A DNA stretch of 64,000 bases from Synergistales bacterium (GTDB lineage: Bacteria > Synergistota > Synergistia > Synergistales > Aminithiophilaceae). This document shows positions 33,515 to 41,921 of the stretch, piece after piece. The stretch's first letter is position 1. Each line of letters begins with the position of its first letter. A program made the translations under genes and the position numbers. The DNA lies in assembly GCA_018433595.1 (NCBI GenBank), contig JAHDQY010000004.1:62001-126000 (forward strand), read 5' to 3'. The notes below the pieces were generated by a model. The model did not search any database. It saw only the letters and a list, made by a program, of their open reading frames with translations, and was not told the DNA's origin.

Positions 33515-34721
33515 CCGTCTCGACAAATTTCTCTCCTCGTCGCTCGTCCTTAAAATCGTCTCCCTCGCCGTCGCTTTCTTCCTCTGGTTCTACATCAACA
33601 GCAGCGTGGGAGGAGAATCGGTTCGAGAATTTCTTGTTCCCGTCGAATACCGCAACGCACCGGCCGGTCTGGAGCTGAAGACGCAGCTTAAGGAGGTCCG
33701 TCTCCAGGCCGTAGCAGGTACAAGTCTTTTCAGCTTCTTCGAAGAGAGTAATGTCCGGGCCGAAGTCGACCTCGGAGGGCTGGAACCGGGGCGATATCGC
33801 CTCAATGTGCGCCCTCTTCTTCCTTCCGGCATGCGCCTTGTTTCCGTGACGCCCTCTCAGGCCGAGGTGGAACTCATACGCATTGTCGAGCGCGTGCTTC
33901 CCCTTAAGGCTGAAATCAAGGGTGGACTTCCGCCCGGCTTCTTGCTCGAAGACGTTCAAACGACACCGTCGGAAATCACCGTTCGTGGACCGGAAGAGCT
34001 GGTAGCCCTTCTCAAGTCGGCACGGATCGAGCCTCAACTGGAACAGCTTCGACAGGGAGAACCCGTTGAGCTTGTTGTTGAAATCCCTGACCTGACGCCG
34101 GAGATGCGTTCGTCCGTTCGCGTTGTTCCTGAAAAAGCGACAGTGGCAGCTCGCGTCCTTGAAGGAATGCCGAGGAAGAACATCCCGATCCGACCCCGCT
34201 TTGTCGGTGAGGTGGATCGCGATTACTCCCTTGCCGGTGTCGTCATCGAGCCGGCGGAAATCTCCGTTCAAGGCAGCGGCGGTTCTTTGGAAAGCCTCTC
34301 GGAAGTTTTCACCGAGGCGATCGACCTTTCGGGAATGGTCCAGGGAAACACCCTGGTTGTCCCTCTCGCCCCTCTTCCTGACGGATTGGACTATGCCGAG
34401 GCGGGGGCCGTTCAGGTCCAGGTCCTTCTTGAAAACCGAACGACGACTCGCCTTTACAGCTCTATTCCCGTCAAGATCACGGGAAGAAGCGTCTATCCGG
34501 GGTGGCGTGCGGAACCGAACGTCGTCGACATCGTCGTCGAGGGTGTCCCCTCGAAATTGGAGGCACTGATCTCGGCGGGGGCTGTTGATGCCGTCGTTGA
34601 TGTGACCAATATCGTGTCGAGAAAGTTGATCGTTCCTGTCCAGGTGAAGATTCTTTCGGAAGGCGTTTCGCTGGTCCGAACGGAACCGGAAGAGGTAACC
34701 GTATATGCTCTTCTCGACTAG
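33504..34721 (+). CDS. cdaR: YbbR-domain protein, CdaA regulator (CdaR)
   Basis: A 405-residue protein with one N-terminal membrane helix (VLKIVSLAVAFFLWFYI) and an extracytoplasmic part of about four YbbR repeats, each ending in a pattern like PAEISVQGSGGSLESL or PSEITVRGPEELVALL. CdaR is known to bind CdaA at the membrane and alter its activity. ATG at 33504 overlaps the cdaA frame; an open frame further upstream is a shadow of cdaA. The glmM gene follows after 54 bases. Confidence 0.9.
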   Translation: MKLDRLDKFLSSSLVLKIVSLAVAFFLWFYINSSVGGESVREFLVPVEYRNAPAGLELKTQLKEVRLQAVAGTSLFSFFEESNVRAEVDLGGLEPGRYRLNVRPLLPSGMRLVSVTPSQAEVELIRIVERVLPLKAEIKGGLPPGFLLEDVQTTPSEITVRGPEELVALLKSARIEPQLEQLRQGEPVELVVEIPDLTPEMRSSVRVVPEKATVAARVLEGMPRKNIPIRPRFVGEVDRDYSLAGVVIEPAEISVQGSGGSLESLSEVFTEAIDLSGMVQGNTLVVPLAPLPDGLDYAEAGAVQVQVLLENRTTTRLYSSIPVKITGRSVYPGWRAEPNVVDIVVEGVPSKLEALISAGAVDAVVDVTNIVSRKLIVPVQVKILSEGVSLVRTEPEEVTVYALLD

Positions 34722-34775
34722 CTTATCGACTGGGAATGCCCCTTCCGGGGCTTTATCCAAGATGGAGTGATCGCC

Positions 34776-36134
34776 ATGAGCAAAAGAGTTCGATGCCTTT
34801 TCGGAACCGACGGTGTCCGTGACGTGGCTAACAAAGGGACGATGACCCCGGAAATGGCCCTCCGGCTGGCCCGGGCTTTCGTCTTCTTCCTTACCGAAGG
34901 AGGGCGTCCCCGCCCTTCTCTTGTCGTCGGCCGCGACACAAGGCGTTCGGGGCCCATGCTCGAATCGGCCCTTGTCGCCGGCCTGGCTTCGGCTGGGGCG
35001 GACGTGTCGCTTCTGAACATCATGCCCACCCCGGGCGTCAGCTTCGCTATCCGTAAATTGGGTGCTGCCGGCGGGGCCATCATCAGTGCCTCGCATAATC
35101 CCGCCGAATACAACGGGATCAAATTTCTTGATCACCAGGGTTGTAAGCTCAGCGACGAAGAGGAAAGCGCCATCGAAGAGACCCTGGGTGACAGCCTCCT
35201 CGACGATTGGCGCCCCACAGGGGCCTCCATCGGTTCCATTGGCGGGGACGTTTCTGTCATCGGCGCCTATGTCGATTGGCTGGCGGATTTCATTGATTCT
35301 CTCGATATGCCTCTCATCGCGGACTGTGCCCATGGGGCCGCCTCCGATGTTTTCCCTCAGCTGGTCTCGCGCCTCGGTGCCGAGGCGGTTTTTATCGGCG
35401 ATCACCCCGATGGCCTCAATATCAACGAGGACGTCGGCGTCATGCACATGAACCACCTCGCCGAAGAAGTTCTCCGGCGCCAGGCTCCCGTAGGAATCGC
35501 CTTTGACGGCGATGCGGACAGAGTCCTTTTCTGTGACGGTCGGGGGCGGATCATCGACGGAGATATCATGCTCTGGATTCTGGCCCGATGGATGAAAAGT
35601 CGGGGAGAGCTTGGGGGTGGTGTCGTCGCCACCGTCATGAGCAACATGGCTCTGGAGGAGCGCCTCGGTGACGTGGGCATTCCGGTTTGCCGGTGTCCCG
35701 TCGGTGACCGCTATGTTCTGGAAATGATGAGGGAAAAGGCGATGGGACTCGGGGGCGAGCAGTCCGGGCATCTCATCCTCGCTCCCTGGGTCAGCACGGG
35801 CGACGGGCTCTTCACGGGCCTGGCCTTTCTGAGAGCCTGCCGTGAACTGGGCGAGGACCTCGACAGCCTCGTCGATCGTTTCGGACGCTATCCCCAGCTC
35901 CTCAGAAACGTCGCCGTTTCGGACAAGAAAGATGTCCTTCAGTCCGACCGCCTTCGAGAGGCCGTCAGTGCTGCCGAGGAGCGCCTGGGGGAGTGGGGAA
36001 GGGTGTTCGTTCGTGCGTCGGGGACGGAGCCGATGGTTCGGATACTCGTTGAGGCGAAAGACCCGGACCTTATGGCCGAGTTGGCCGAAAGTGTCTCGGC
36101 AGTGATCCGGCGATTGAGCCCAATCAAGGAGTGA
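34776..36134 (+). CDS. glmM: phosphoglucosamine mutase
   Basis: Interconverts glucosamine-6-P and glucosamine-1-P for UDP-GlcNAc synthesis. The N terminus LFGTDGVRD, the phosphoserine loop ISASHNP (S106), the metal loop FDGDADR and the sugar loop GGEQSGH are all present, and the C-terminal phosphate loop reads RASGTEPMVRI. The length of 452 is normal. ATG at 34776 is 8 bases after GGAG; a GTG at 34767 is weaker. GlmM can also bind and inhibit CdaA in other bacteria. Confidence 0.96.
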   Translation: MSKRVRCLFGTDGVRDVANKGTMTPEMALRLARAFVFFLTEGGRPRPSLVVGRDTRRSGPMLESALVAGLASAGADVSLLNIMPTPGVSFAIRKLGAAGGAIISASHNPAEYNGIKFLDHQGCKLSDEEESAIEETLGDSLLDDWRPTGASIGSIGGDVSVIGAYVDWLADFIDSLDMPLIADCAHGAASDVFPQLVSRLGAEAVFIGDHPDGLNINEDVGVMHMNHLAEEVLRRQAPVGIAFDGDADRVLFCDGRGRIIDGDIMLWILARWMKSRGELGGGVVATVMSNMALEERLGDVGIPVCRCPVGDRYVLEMMREKAMGLGGEQSGHLILAPWVSTGDGLFTGLAFLRACRELGEDLDSLVDRFGRYPQLLRNVAVSDKKDVLQSDRLREAVSAAEERLGEWGRVFVRASGTEPMVRILVEAKDPDLMAELAESVSAVIRRLSPIKE

Positions 36135-36139
36135 AGCGA

Positions 36140-37030
36140 ATGGTGCCTTCTTCTGTGCGGAGCTGCCTCTTTCCTGTCGCCGGTTTGGGAACGCGATTTT
36201 TACCGGCGACGAAAGAGGTTCCCAAAGAAATGATCCCCCTCATCGATCGGCCCCTTATCCATTATGGAGTTGAAGAGGCCGCAGGCGCCGGATGCCGTGA
36301 AATGGTCTTTGTTACCAGCAGAGAGAAACGGTCCATAGAGGATTATTTTGACCGCTCTTTTGATTTGGAGCGGGCTCTCAGGAGAAGAGGGAAAGACAAA
36401 CTTTGCCAGACGATAGCCGAGATCAGCGAGCTGGCCTCTTTCTCCTACGTCCGCCAGAGGGAGCCTCTCGGGCTGGGGCATGCCGTCCTTTGTGGGGAAC
36501 CTCTATGTTCCCAGGGCTATTTCGGCGTTATCCTCCCCGATGACGTCATGATCGGAGATCCTCCCGTTCTGTCTCAGCTCGTCTCCGTTCATGAAAAGAT
36601 GGGAGGTTCCGTCATTGCCCTTGAGGAAGTTGAGGCCGATGAGACCTCTCGCTACGGAATCGTCCGGGCGACCTATTCAGGTGAAGGCCTCTGGCGTGTC
36701 ACCGACCTCGTTGAAAAGCCGCTCCCTCAAGAGGCTCCGAGCCGGCTTGCCATCATGGGGCGTTATGTCCTCTCTCCACGTCTCTTCGACTTGCTCCGCG
36801 ACCTTCCCCGAGGGCGGGGTGGAGAAATCCAGCTTACCGACGGTCTCAGACGGCTTCTGGAAGAAGAGCCGATCTGGGGTGTGACCTATAAAGGGAGACG
36901 TTACGACTGCGGAACCAGAGAAAGCTGGCTTAGAGCGACAGTTTCCCTGGCCCTGGAAGATCCATCTCTGCGGGAGATTGTCCTTGACGTCGTCCGAAAG
37001 GAGGCGATGACCGAGCTTACCGAGTGTTGA
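36140..37030 (+). CDS. galU: UTP-glucose-1-phosphate uridylyltransferase
   Basis: Makes UDP-glucose for cell-surface polysaccharides. The nucleotide-binding start LFPVAGLGTRFLPATKEVPKEM, the motif ILPDDVM, and VEKP with GEIQLTDGLR follow the GalU family. The 296-residue length is normal. A GTG at 36131 overlaps the glmM stop, but it lies inside the AAGGAG site; the ATG at 36140, 8 bases after it, is preferred. It is coupled to glmM and followed by the glmS ribozyme. Confidence 0.93.
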   Translation: MVPSSVRSCLFPVAGLGTRFLPATKEVPKEMIPLIDRPLIHYGVEEAAGAGCREMVFVTSREKRSIEDYFDRSFDLERALRRRGKDKLCQTIAEISELASFSYVRQREPLGLGHAVLCGEPLCSQGYFGVILPDDVMIGDPPVLSQLVSVHEKMGGSVIALEEVEADETSRYGIVRATYSGEGLWRVTDLVEKPLPQEAPSRLAIMGRYVLSPRLFDLLRDLPRGRGGEIQLTDGLRRLLEEEPIWGVTYKGRRYDCGTRESWLRATVSLALEDPSLREIVLDVVRKEAMTELTEC

Positions 37031-37047
37031 TGCGATAAAGAAGACGA

Positions 37048-37195
37048 TCCAAGCGCCGGAACTGGCCGAGGCCAGTGGACGAGGGCGGAGGAGTATCGAG
37101 CTTTCGGCGGATGCCTCCGGGGCTGTGAAGGGACGCCCGCAAGGCGGCCTACAAAACGTCCGGTGACGGGCGCACAAAGGGGCCGCCACCTTTTC
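37048..37195 (+). ncRNA. glmS self-cleaving ribozyme (GlcN6P riboswitch)
   Basis: The leader of glmS matches the glmS ribozyme consensus. The cleavage site is A37052/G37053 before GCGCC. P2.1/P2-type core strings are present in order: GGACGAGGG at 37077-37085, GTATCGAG at 37093-37100 and TTCGGCGGATGCCTCC at 37103-37118. P4 is GGCGGCC/GGCCGCC (37143-37149, 37181-37187), enclosing an ACAAAAC loop and a small hairpin (CGTCC/GGGCG). In known cases GlcN6P acts as cofactor, the mRNA is cut, and the 3' part is degraded, lowering GlmS. The position, about 40 bases before the glmS start, is right for that. The 3' limit is approximate. Confidence 0.93.
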
Positions 37196-37234
37196 GTGTT
37201 CTTGCTTGAGCGGAAGAGAGGTGCATTGCCTCCG

Positions 37235-39061
37235 ATGTGCGGCATCATAGGATATGTCGGAGAGCGCAACGTCGTCGACGTCTTGCTCGACGGCATGCGG
37301 CGCATGGAGTATCGCGGCTATGACTCGGCCGGGATGGCCTTGCTCTCGGGAGATCGTTTTGACGTTATTCGCGAGGTGGGCAAGGTGGCCGAATTGGAGA
37401 AACTGGTTCATGATCGAGGCCTGACGGGATGTCTAGGCATCGGTCATACCCGATGGGCCACACATGGTGGGGTGACCGTTGAAAATGCCCACCCCCACAG
37501 CGATGAAAGCGGACGTTTTGTCCTCGTCCACAACGGGATCATCGAGAACTTTCTCGACCTCAAAGAAGAGCTGGAAAACCGAGGCGACCACTTCAGCTCC
37601 CAGACCGACACGGAGGTCATCGTCCACTGTCTCGCCAGGCTTTACGACGGAGACATGGTTCATGCTCTCGTGGAGCTTCAGAAAAAACTAAGCGGATCCT
37701 TTGCCCTCGTCATTCTCCGAAAAGACGACCCGGACGGTTTCTTCTGCGTTCGCCGAGGTTCTCCTCTGGTCCTTGGCCTTGGCGATGGGGAGAACTTCTG
37801 CGCCTCCGACGTGCCACCCCTGCTCCCCTACACGCGTGAGGTGGTCTATCTTGACGAGGGCGACATCGGCGAGGTGACACGCAAAGGAGTGCGCCTTTGG
37901 GATGACAAGGGCTGCTCCAAGGAGCCGACCCTTCAAGAGGTGGATTGGGACGTTTCCATGGCCGACAAGGAAGGGTACTCCCATTTCATGCTCAAAGAGA
38001 TCAACGAACAGGGCGCTGTCGTCCGCAATACGCTTAAGGGGCGTCTTGCCGAGGGGCGCGTCGATCTCTCGGAAGAACTCCAATGGTCTCAGGAGCTCGT
38101 CGCTTCCTGGAGGAATCTTCACATTGTCGCTTGCGGCACCTCCTATTATGCCTCCCTTGTGGCCGAGCGAGCCCTGAGCAAATGGACCGACCTCGATGTC
38201 CGTGTCGATATCGCCTCGGAATATCGCTACCGAACGGTACGGACCGACGAGAAGACCCTGGCGGTCTTTGTCTCCCAGTCGGGGGAGACAGCCGATACGA
38301 TCGCCGCCCAGCGGCTGGCCCGGGGGCTTGGAGCTCATTGCCTCGCCGTCACTAACGTTCGTGGATCGACCTTGTCCCGCGAGGTTCACGATACCCTTCT
38401 CCTCAAAGCCGGCCCTGAGATCGGCGTTGCCGCCACCAAAACCTTCATGGGGCAGATGACGGCTCTCTATCTCCTGGCCCTCTATTTGGGGCGCCTTCGC
38501 GGAGGCATATCCGCAGCAGAAGAAATCCGCCTCGCCGAAGAGCTCAGCAGGCTTCCTTACAAGGTCGAAACGGTCATCGCCAGAGAGAATTCCCTTCAGG
38601 GCCTTGCCGAACGGTACGTTTCCTGTCGGGATTTTCTCTACCTCGGGAGAGGATACTCCTTCCCCGTGGCCCTCGAAGGAGCCTTGAAGCTGAAGGAGAT
38701 TTCCTACCTGCATGCTGAGGGATATGCCGCCGGCGAGATGAAACACGGCCCTATTGCTCTCCTGGACGACAAGGTTCCCGTCATTACCGTCATCCCCCGG
38801 GACAGCCTTTACGAGAAGACTCTCTCCAACATCCTTGAAGCGAAGGCGAGGCGGTCTCCGATCATCGCCATCGGTACCGACGGCGACAGCCTGCTTGAAA
38901 CCTATGCCGATCACGTCGTTACCGTTCCCTGGACCGATGAGGAGTTCACTCCGTTCCTTTCAGTCGTTCCTCTACAGCTTTTCGCCTACCATGTGGCCAA
39001 GCTGAGGAGGTGCGATATCGACAGGCCGCGCAACCTGGCCAAGAGCGTCACCGTCGAATAG
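37235..39061 (+). CDS. glmS: glutamine-fructose-6-phosphate aminotransferase
   Basis: First enzyme of the UDP-GlcNAc pathway; makes glucosamine-6-P from fructose-6-P and glutamine. The mature protein would begin at Cys2 (MCGIIGYVG), the glutaminase nucleophile, which fixes the start at ATG 37235 although the frame is open from 37163 inside the ribozyme. Two SIS domains follow (CGTSYYASL, SQSGETADT, GRGYSFPVALEGALKLKE), and the C terminus NLAKSVTVE is typical. The length of 608 matches the family. Control is expected through the upstream ribozyme. Confidence 0.97.
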   Translation: MCGIIGYVGERNVVDVLLDGMRRMEYRGYDSAGMALLSGDRFDVIREVGKVAELEKLVHDRGLTGCLGIGHTRWATHGGVTVENAHPHSDESGRFVLVHNGIIENFLDLKEELENRGDHFSSQTDTEVIVHCLARLYDGDMVHALVELQKKLSGSFALVILRKDDPDGFFCVRRGSPLVLGLGDGENFCASDVPPLLPYTREVVYLDEGDIGEVTRKGVRLWDDKGCSKEPTLQEVDWDVSMADKEGYSHFMLKEINEQGAVVRNTLKGRLAEGRVDLSEELQWSQELVASWRNLHIVACGTSYYASLVAERALSKWTDLDVRVDIASEYRYRTVRTDEKTLAVFVSQSGETADTIAAQRLARGLGAHCLAVTNVRGSTLSREVHDTLLLKAGPEIGVAATKTFMGQMTALYLLALYLGRLRGGISAAEEIRLAEELSRLPYKVETVIARENSLQGLAERYVSCRDFLYLGRGYSFPVALEGALKLKEISYLHAEGYAAGEMKHGPIALLDDKVPVITVIPRDSLYEKTLSNILEAKARRSPIIAIGTDGDSLLETYADHVVTVPWTDEEFTPFLSVVPLQLFAYHVAKLRRCDIDRPRNLAKSVTVE

Positions 39062-39062
39062 C

Positions 39063-39094
39063 AAGAGGCGAGGGGCAACCGCCTCTCGCCTCTT
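39063..39094 (+). terminator. hairpin terminator after glmS
   Basis: A 14-bp stem (AAGAGGCGAGG side at 39063-39076, 39081-39094, one G-U pair) with loop AACC directly follows the stop. No clear U-run is present. It lies between convergent genes and may act in both directions. Confidence 0.65.
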
Positions 39095-39118
39095 CGCAGA
39101 CCTGCCGCTAGATAGAGC

Positions 39119-40237
39119 CTATCGCCCGGGCTCCGCCGTCCGGGGGAAATAGATCCTCAGATGCGTCACGGCTTTCAGAGCCACGTCGTCGCGGCCGCTG
39201 GCGAGAGGTAATCTGCGCCAGTCGCCGCCGTCGAGACGGCAGAGGACGAGGGAGCGTCTTCCATAGGTGGACCAGAGATCCCAGAGGGCTTCATCCTCCG
39301 CCGGTCCCGGAACGAGGAAGTCCGAAAAAAGAGGTGCCTCGCCGACGAGGGGGCTTCCGTCAACGGCTTCGACGATGAGCCACTGAGTCAATTCCCAGGC
39401 GCTCTTCATCTCCGGGGAATGAGCGTGAAGAAGAGGCAGTATCTGGAATCCTCCGACTTCGCCTCGCGGAGAGGTGCTGATGCAGATCACGCCCGTGTGA
39501 TTGGCCCTCAGTCGGCTCGGGCTCTGATACTGGGAGCCGCCGAATCGCCCGACGCCGCCGATAGGCCGGATGACACGGGCGATTTTTCTGGCGCCGAAGC
39601 CGTCGATCCAGGCCAAAACGTCGCCGCCCTGGCGATTATCGATTTCGATCATATAGGGACCCGGTTTTTCCACGACGTCAATGACCAGACTTTCCCCAGC
39701 CTCAGGGAACCTTTCGGCGCTCAAGGGACGGGAAGCGCCGTCAAGCCCGATTACAGACACCTCAGAACCGACCGGAGGGGCCCATGCGCCGAAAAGTCCC
39801 TTCCCTGCAGGGTTGTCGATAATGACGGCATTCCCGACTCCTGCTGCGGGGGCGAACGTCTCAACGGGCAGAAGGCTGATGGTCCGGCCTTGATTTTCCT
39901 CGACGGAAAGGAGCAGGTGAACGGCGTTAACGGCTGTCGCAGCAACCGTTCCCGGTTTCGCCCATTGGCTCGCCGTGTAGGCGGGCCATTTGCTCGAGCT
40001 GGGAATGGCCATAATCCGCCCCAGCGGAAGAACGGTTCCCGTCTCCAGACGGACCAGCGCCTCTCCTCCAGCTATCAGCGGAAGCTCCAGCCGATAGAGG
40101 GGTTTCCCCTTCCGCTCGGACAGGCCGCTTGGATAACCGCCGGGTATCCAAGCGGCCTCGTAGGCTTCGGTGGAAGCAGAGGAAAACAAACACAAAGCGA
40201 AGACAAGGAACAGGAACCTCGACAAAGCGTTTCTCAA
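39119..40237 (-). CDS. secreted protein of unknown function
   Basis: About 372 residues with a signal peptide (FLFLVFALCLFSSASTEA) and no further membrane segment. I do not recognise a family. It looks rich in beta strands, with repeated motifs such as EALVRLETG, ESLVIDVVEKPGPYMIEID and GDVLAWIDGFG, and it lacks cysteine-rich or catalytic signatures. The TTG at 40237 is about 11 bases after AAGGAG; a GTG at 40249 overlaps that site and is less likely. It follows a CPBP protease gene by some 34 bases on the same strand, so the two are likely co-transcribed. Confidence 0.8.
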   Translation of the reverse strand: MRNALSRFLFLVFALCLFSSASTEAYEAAWIPGGYPSGLSERKGKPLYRLELPLIAGGEALVRLETGTVLPLGRIMAIPSSSKWPAYTASQWAKPGTVAATAVNAVHLLLSVEENQGRTISLLPVETFAPAAGVGNAVIIDNPAGKGLFGAWAPPVGSEVSVIGLDGASRPLSAERFPEAGESLVIDVVEKPGPYMIEIDNRQGGDVLAWIDGFGARKIARVIRPIGGVGRFGGSQYQSPSRLRANHTGVICISTSPRGEVGGFQILPLLHAHSPEMKSAWELTQWLIVEAVDGSPLVGEAPLFSDFLVPGPAEDEALWDLWSTYGRRSLVLCRLDGGDWRRLPLASGRDDVALKAVTHLRIYFPRTAEPGR

Positions 40238-40271
40238 GATGGAGGACACTCCTTTGCCTTATATTTCTGCC

Positions 40272-40787
40272 TCAGGGGAGAGGAAAGAACCAGACGGCCC
40301 AGAGGTTTCCCAGGCTGTGGTAGAGAGCTGCCGGAGCGACGCTCCCATGACGCTGGCGAAGAAGTCCCATCACCAGGCCGGGAAAGAAGGTTGCCAGGAA
40401 GATCGGTTCGGGATGGGCGATTCTGTGGCTGAGGGCGAAAAGGGCCGATGTTGCGATAATGGCCGTCACGGAACGCAGATGGCGGGAGAGCAGGGTCTGA
40501 AGCCAGCCTCGGAAAAAGGTTTCTTCGACGATAGAGGCCACCACTCCGGCGGTGAGCCGGAGCAGAGATTCCTTTAATGTCAGGATGTGAGGGAGAGTGA
40601 CGCCGGGCCAGTGAAGAGCTACGGCTGTCAAGGGGATCAAGGTGAGAGTGGCTATAATCAGCGTCTCTGCCAGGGCTTTGCGGGATAGAGTCCAATGAAG
40701 GCCGAAATTTTCAAGAGGTTCTCGGCACACGCGGCACCAGAGGTAGGGGCCGTAAAGCATTGTTGCGGCGATGATCATGGCAACCAT
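40272..40787 (-). CDS. CPBP-family intramembrane glutamic protease (Abi/CAAX type)
   Basis: A 171-residue membrane protein with about five helices and the three CPBP motifs: EETFFRGW (glutamate pair and Arg), FALSH (His) and YHSLGN (second His/Asn). Members cleave prenylated or lipid-type proteins, or process bacterial export substrates; this one is short. ATG at 40787 follows GGAGGA by 8-9 bases. The downstream partner is the secreted unknown protein, a possible but unproven substrate. Confidence 0.88.
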   Translation of the reverse strand: MVAMIIAATMLYGPYLWCRVCREPLENFGLHWTLSRKALAETLIIATLTLIPLTAVALHWPGVTLPHILTLKESLLRLTAGVVASIVEETFFRGWLQTLLSRHLRSVTAIIATSALFALSHRIAHPEPIFLATFFPGLVMGLLRQRHGSVAPAALYHSLGNLWAVWFFPLP

Positions 40788-40901
40788 GGTAGCGTTCCTC
40801 CGGCTGAAAGGAGTCTTTCATGGATTTCTATGTCGGTCCGATCGAGAAAATAGATCAAGCTCCTTACCTGGGGGCTTTGAAAAAACGGACGCTACATAAT
40901 A

Positions 40902-40925
40902 GGGGGAGGGCTTTCCCCTGCCCCC
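40902..40925 (-). terminator. terminator after the Fur-family gene
   Basis: On the minus strand GGGGGCAGGG and CCCTCCCCC form a stem with one bulge, followed by TATTAT. The remainder of the 221-base gap 40788-41008 shows no further feature. Confidence 0.5.
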
Positions 40926-41008
40926 TTCAAAGCTGAAAGAGCAAAAAACATAACGCATGCAAAAGGACAGGTGCGATTCGTGTAGAGCCGTTGCGACAGA
41001 ACCTCCGA

Positions 41009-41473
41009 TCAGGCTTCGACGCAAACTTCCTCGTTGGGGAGTTCCCCCGCCGTTTCTTCTTTCTTGCGACAGTCGTCACAAAGGCCGTAGAGAAAGATCT
41101 GGACGTTGTCTGCATTAAACTGCGAAACTTGAATTATCGAGCTTAAGGTTTCTTTTTCTATAGGAAAATCTGCGAGTGCCCCACAGGCTCTGCAGCGAAA
41201 ATGCCCGTGAGGTTTGTAGTTGGGATCGAAGTGTACTCGTTTGTCATCAATGCTCAGAATCTGAAGGAGACCTGAATTTGCCAAAAGCTGAGCGGTACTG
41301 TAAATGGTGGCGTAGGAAATGGTTGGAAAGTCTTCACGCAGTTCGTTATAGATCTGATCGGCTGAAGGGTGGTCCGTTCTGCCCCTCAGCAGTCTCAAGA
41401 TGGCGATGCGCTGCGACGTGATCTTGGCTCCGCCCTCACGAAGCCTGGCAATTCCTTCTTCAACGGTCCACAT
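41009..41473 (-). CDS. Fur/PerR-family metal-dependent repressor
   Basis: A 154-residue winged-helix protein. The DNA-binding half has ITSQRIAILRLL and HPSADQIYNEL, and the recognition region TISYATIYSTAQLL. The dimerisation half has the histidine cluster HFDPNYKPHGHF and two CxxC pairs (CRAC and CDDC) that form the structural zinc site. The features fit PerR-like or Fur-like sensors; peroxide or iron sensing cannot be separated by eye. ATG at 41473 has AAGGAGG upstream; a frame to 41515 exists but has no such site. A palindrome over its own promoter suggests autoregulation. Confidence 0.92.
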   Translation of the reverse strand: MWTVEEGIARLREGGAKITSQRIAILRLLRGRTDHPSADQIYNELREDFPTISYATIYSTAQLLANSGLLQILSIDDKRVHFDPNYKPHGHFRCRACGALADFPIEKETLSSIIQVSQFNADNVQIFLYGLCDDCRKKEETAGELPNEEVCVEA

Positions 41474-41538
41474 GAAACCAGCCTCCTTGCTCCCCGACTT
41501 ATCCGACAACTCCAAACCTTTCTTAAACCAGCTTCAAC

Positions 41539-41567
41539 ATATTAGAGCCAAGTAACGATTCTGACAA
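41539..41567 (-). promoter_or_regulatory. promoter of the Fur-family gene
   Basis: On the minus strand TTGTCA (41567-41562), 17-base spacer and TAATAT (41544-41539), about 65 bases before the ATG. Confidence 0.6.
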
Positions 41568-41579
41568 GACTGTCAAAAT
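41560..41579. promoter_or_regulatory. candidate operator: palindrome over the fur-family -35 box
   Basis: TCTGACAAGACTGTCAAAA contains the inverted repeat TGACA-N4-TGTCA with A/T flanks. It covers the -35 of the regulator's promoter, where a bound dimer would block polymerase. The sequence is shorter and less AT-rich than classic Fur or Per boxes. Confidence 0.5.
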
Positions 41580-41694
41580 GGCTAAAAAGGAAAAAAATCA
41601 GTTACTGTCGAAGACAGGGTTTTGCGGAGAGGGAAGGCGTACAGGAGGAGGGTATCGTTGTTTCTTCGTTTCCCGGGCTTCTCCGCTCTCAACC

Positions 41695-41725
41695 TTGACA
41701 GCTGACCGTCGGAACGGGATATAAT
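41695..41725 (+). promoter_or_regulatory. promoter of tRNA-Gln
   Basis: Perfect TTGACA (41695-41700) and perfect TATAAT (41720-41725), though with a long 19-base spacer, 13 bases before the tRNA. Confidence 0.7.
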
Positions 41726-41738
41726 GGCTGCGCCTTAC

Positions 41739-41812
41739 TGGGGTGTAGCCAAGCGGCAAGGCAGCGGACTTTGGATCCGCCATCGCTGGTTCGAATCCAG
41801 CCACCCCAGCCA
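41739..41812 (+). tRNA. tRNA-Gln (anticodon TTG)
   Basis: Acceptor stem TGGGGTG/CACCCCA, discriminator G, encoded CCA. The anticodon stem GCGGA/TCCGC closes the loop CTTTGGA, anticodon TTG. The T arm is CTGGTTCGAATCCAG. Confidence 0.97.
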
Positions 41813-41825
41813 GACTGCAAAGCCT

Positions 41826-41853
41826 GGGAAGCCAAAGGGCTTCCCGTTTTTTT
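41826..41853 (+). terminator. intrinsic terminator after tRNA-Gln
   Basis: 8-bp stem GGGAAGCC/GGCTTCCC with loop AAAG, then G and seven T. It separates the tRNA from glmU. Confidence 0.88.
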
Positions 41854-41921
41854 GCTACCTCTCCGGCATCTTAGTCGGGTTGGTCGAGGTGGCCTTGAGT
41901 TCTGTCGGGGGAGGAAGGCGC

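Noticed and set aside
33354-35771. 805-codon minus-strand frame opposite cdaA/cdaR/glmM
   Set aside because: It is the mirror of well-supported genes; GC-rich codon use keeps the opposite frame free of stops. No family motifs seen.
41598-41804. Minus-strand 68-codon frame across tRNA-Gln
   Set aside because: Antisense of the tRNA with no ribosome-binding site; same artefact as above.
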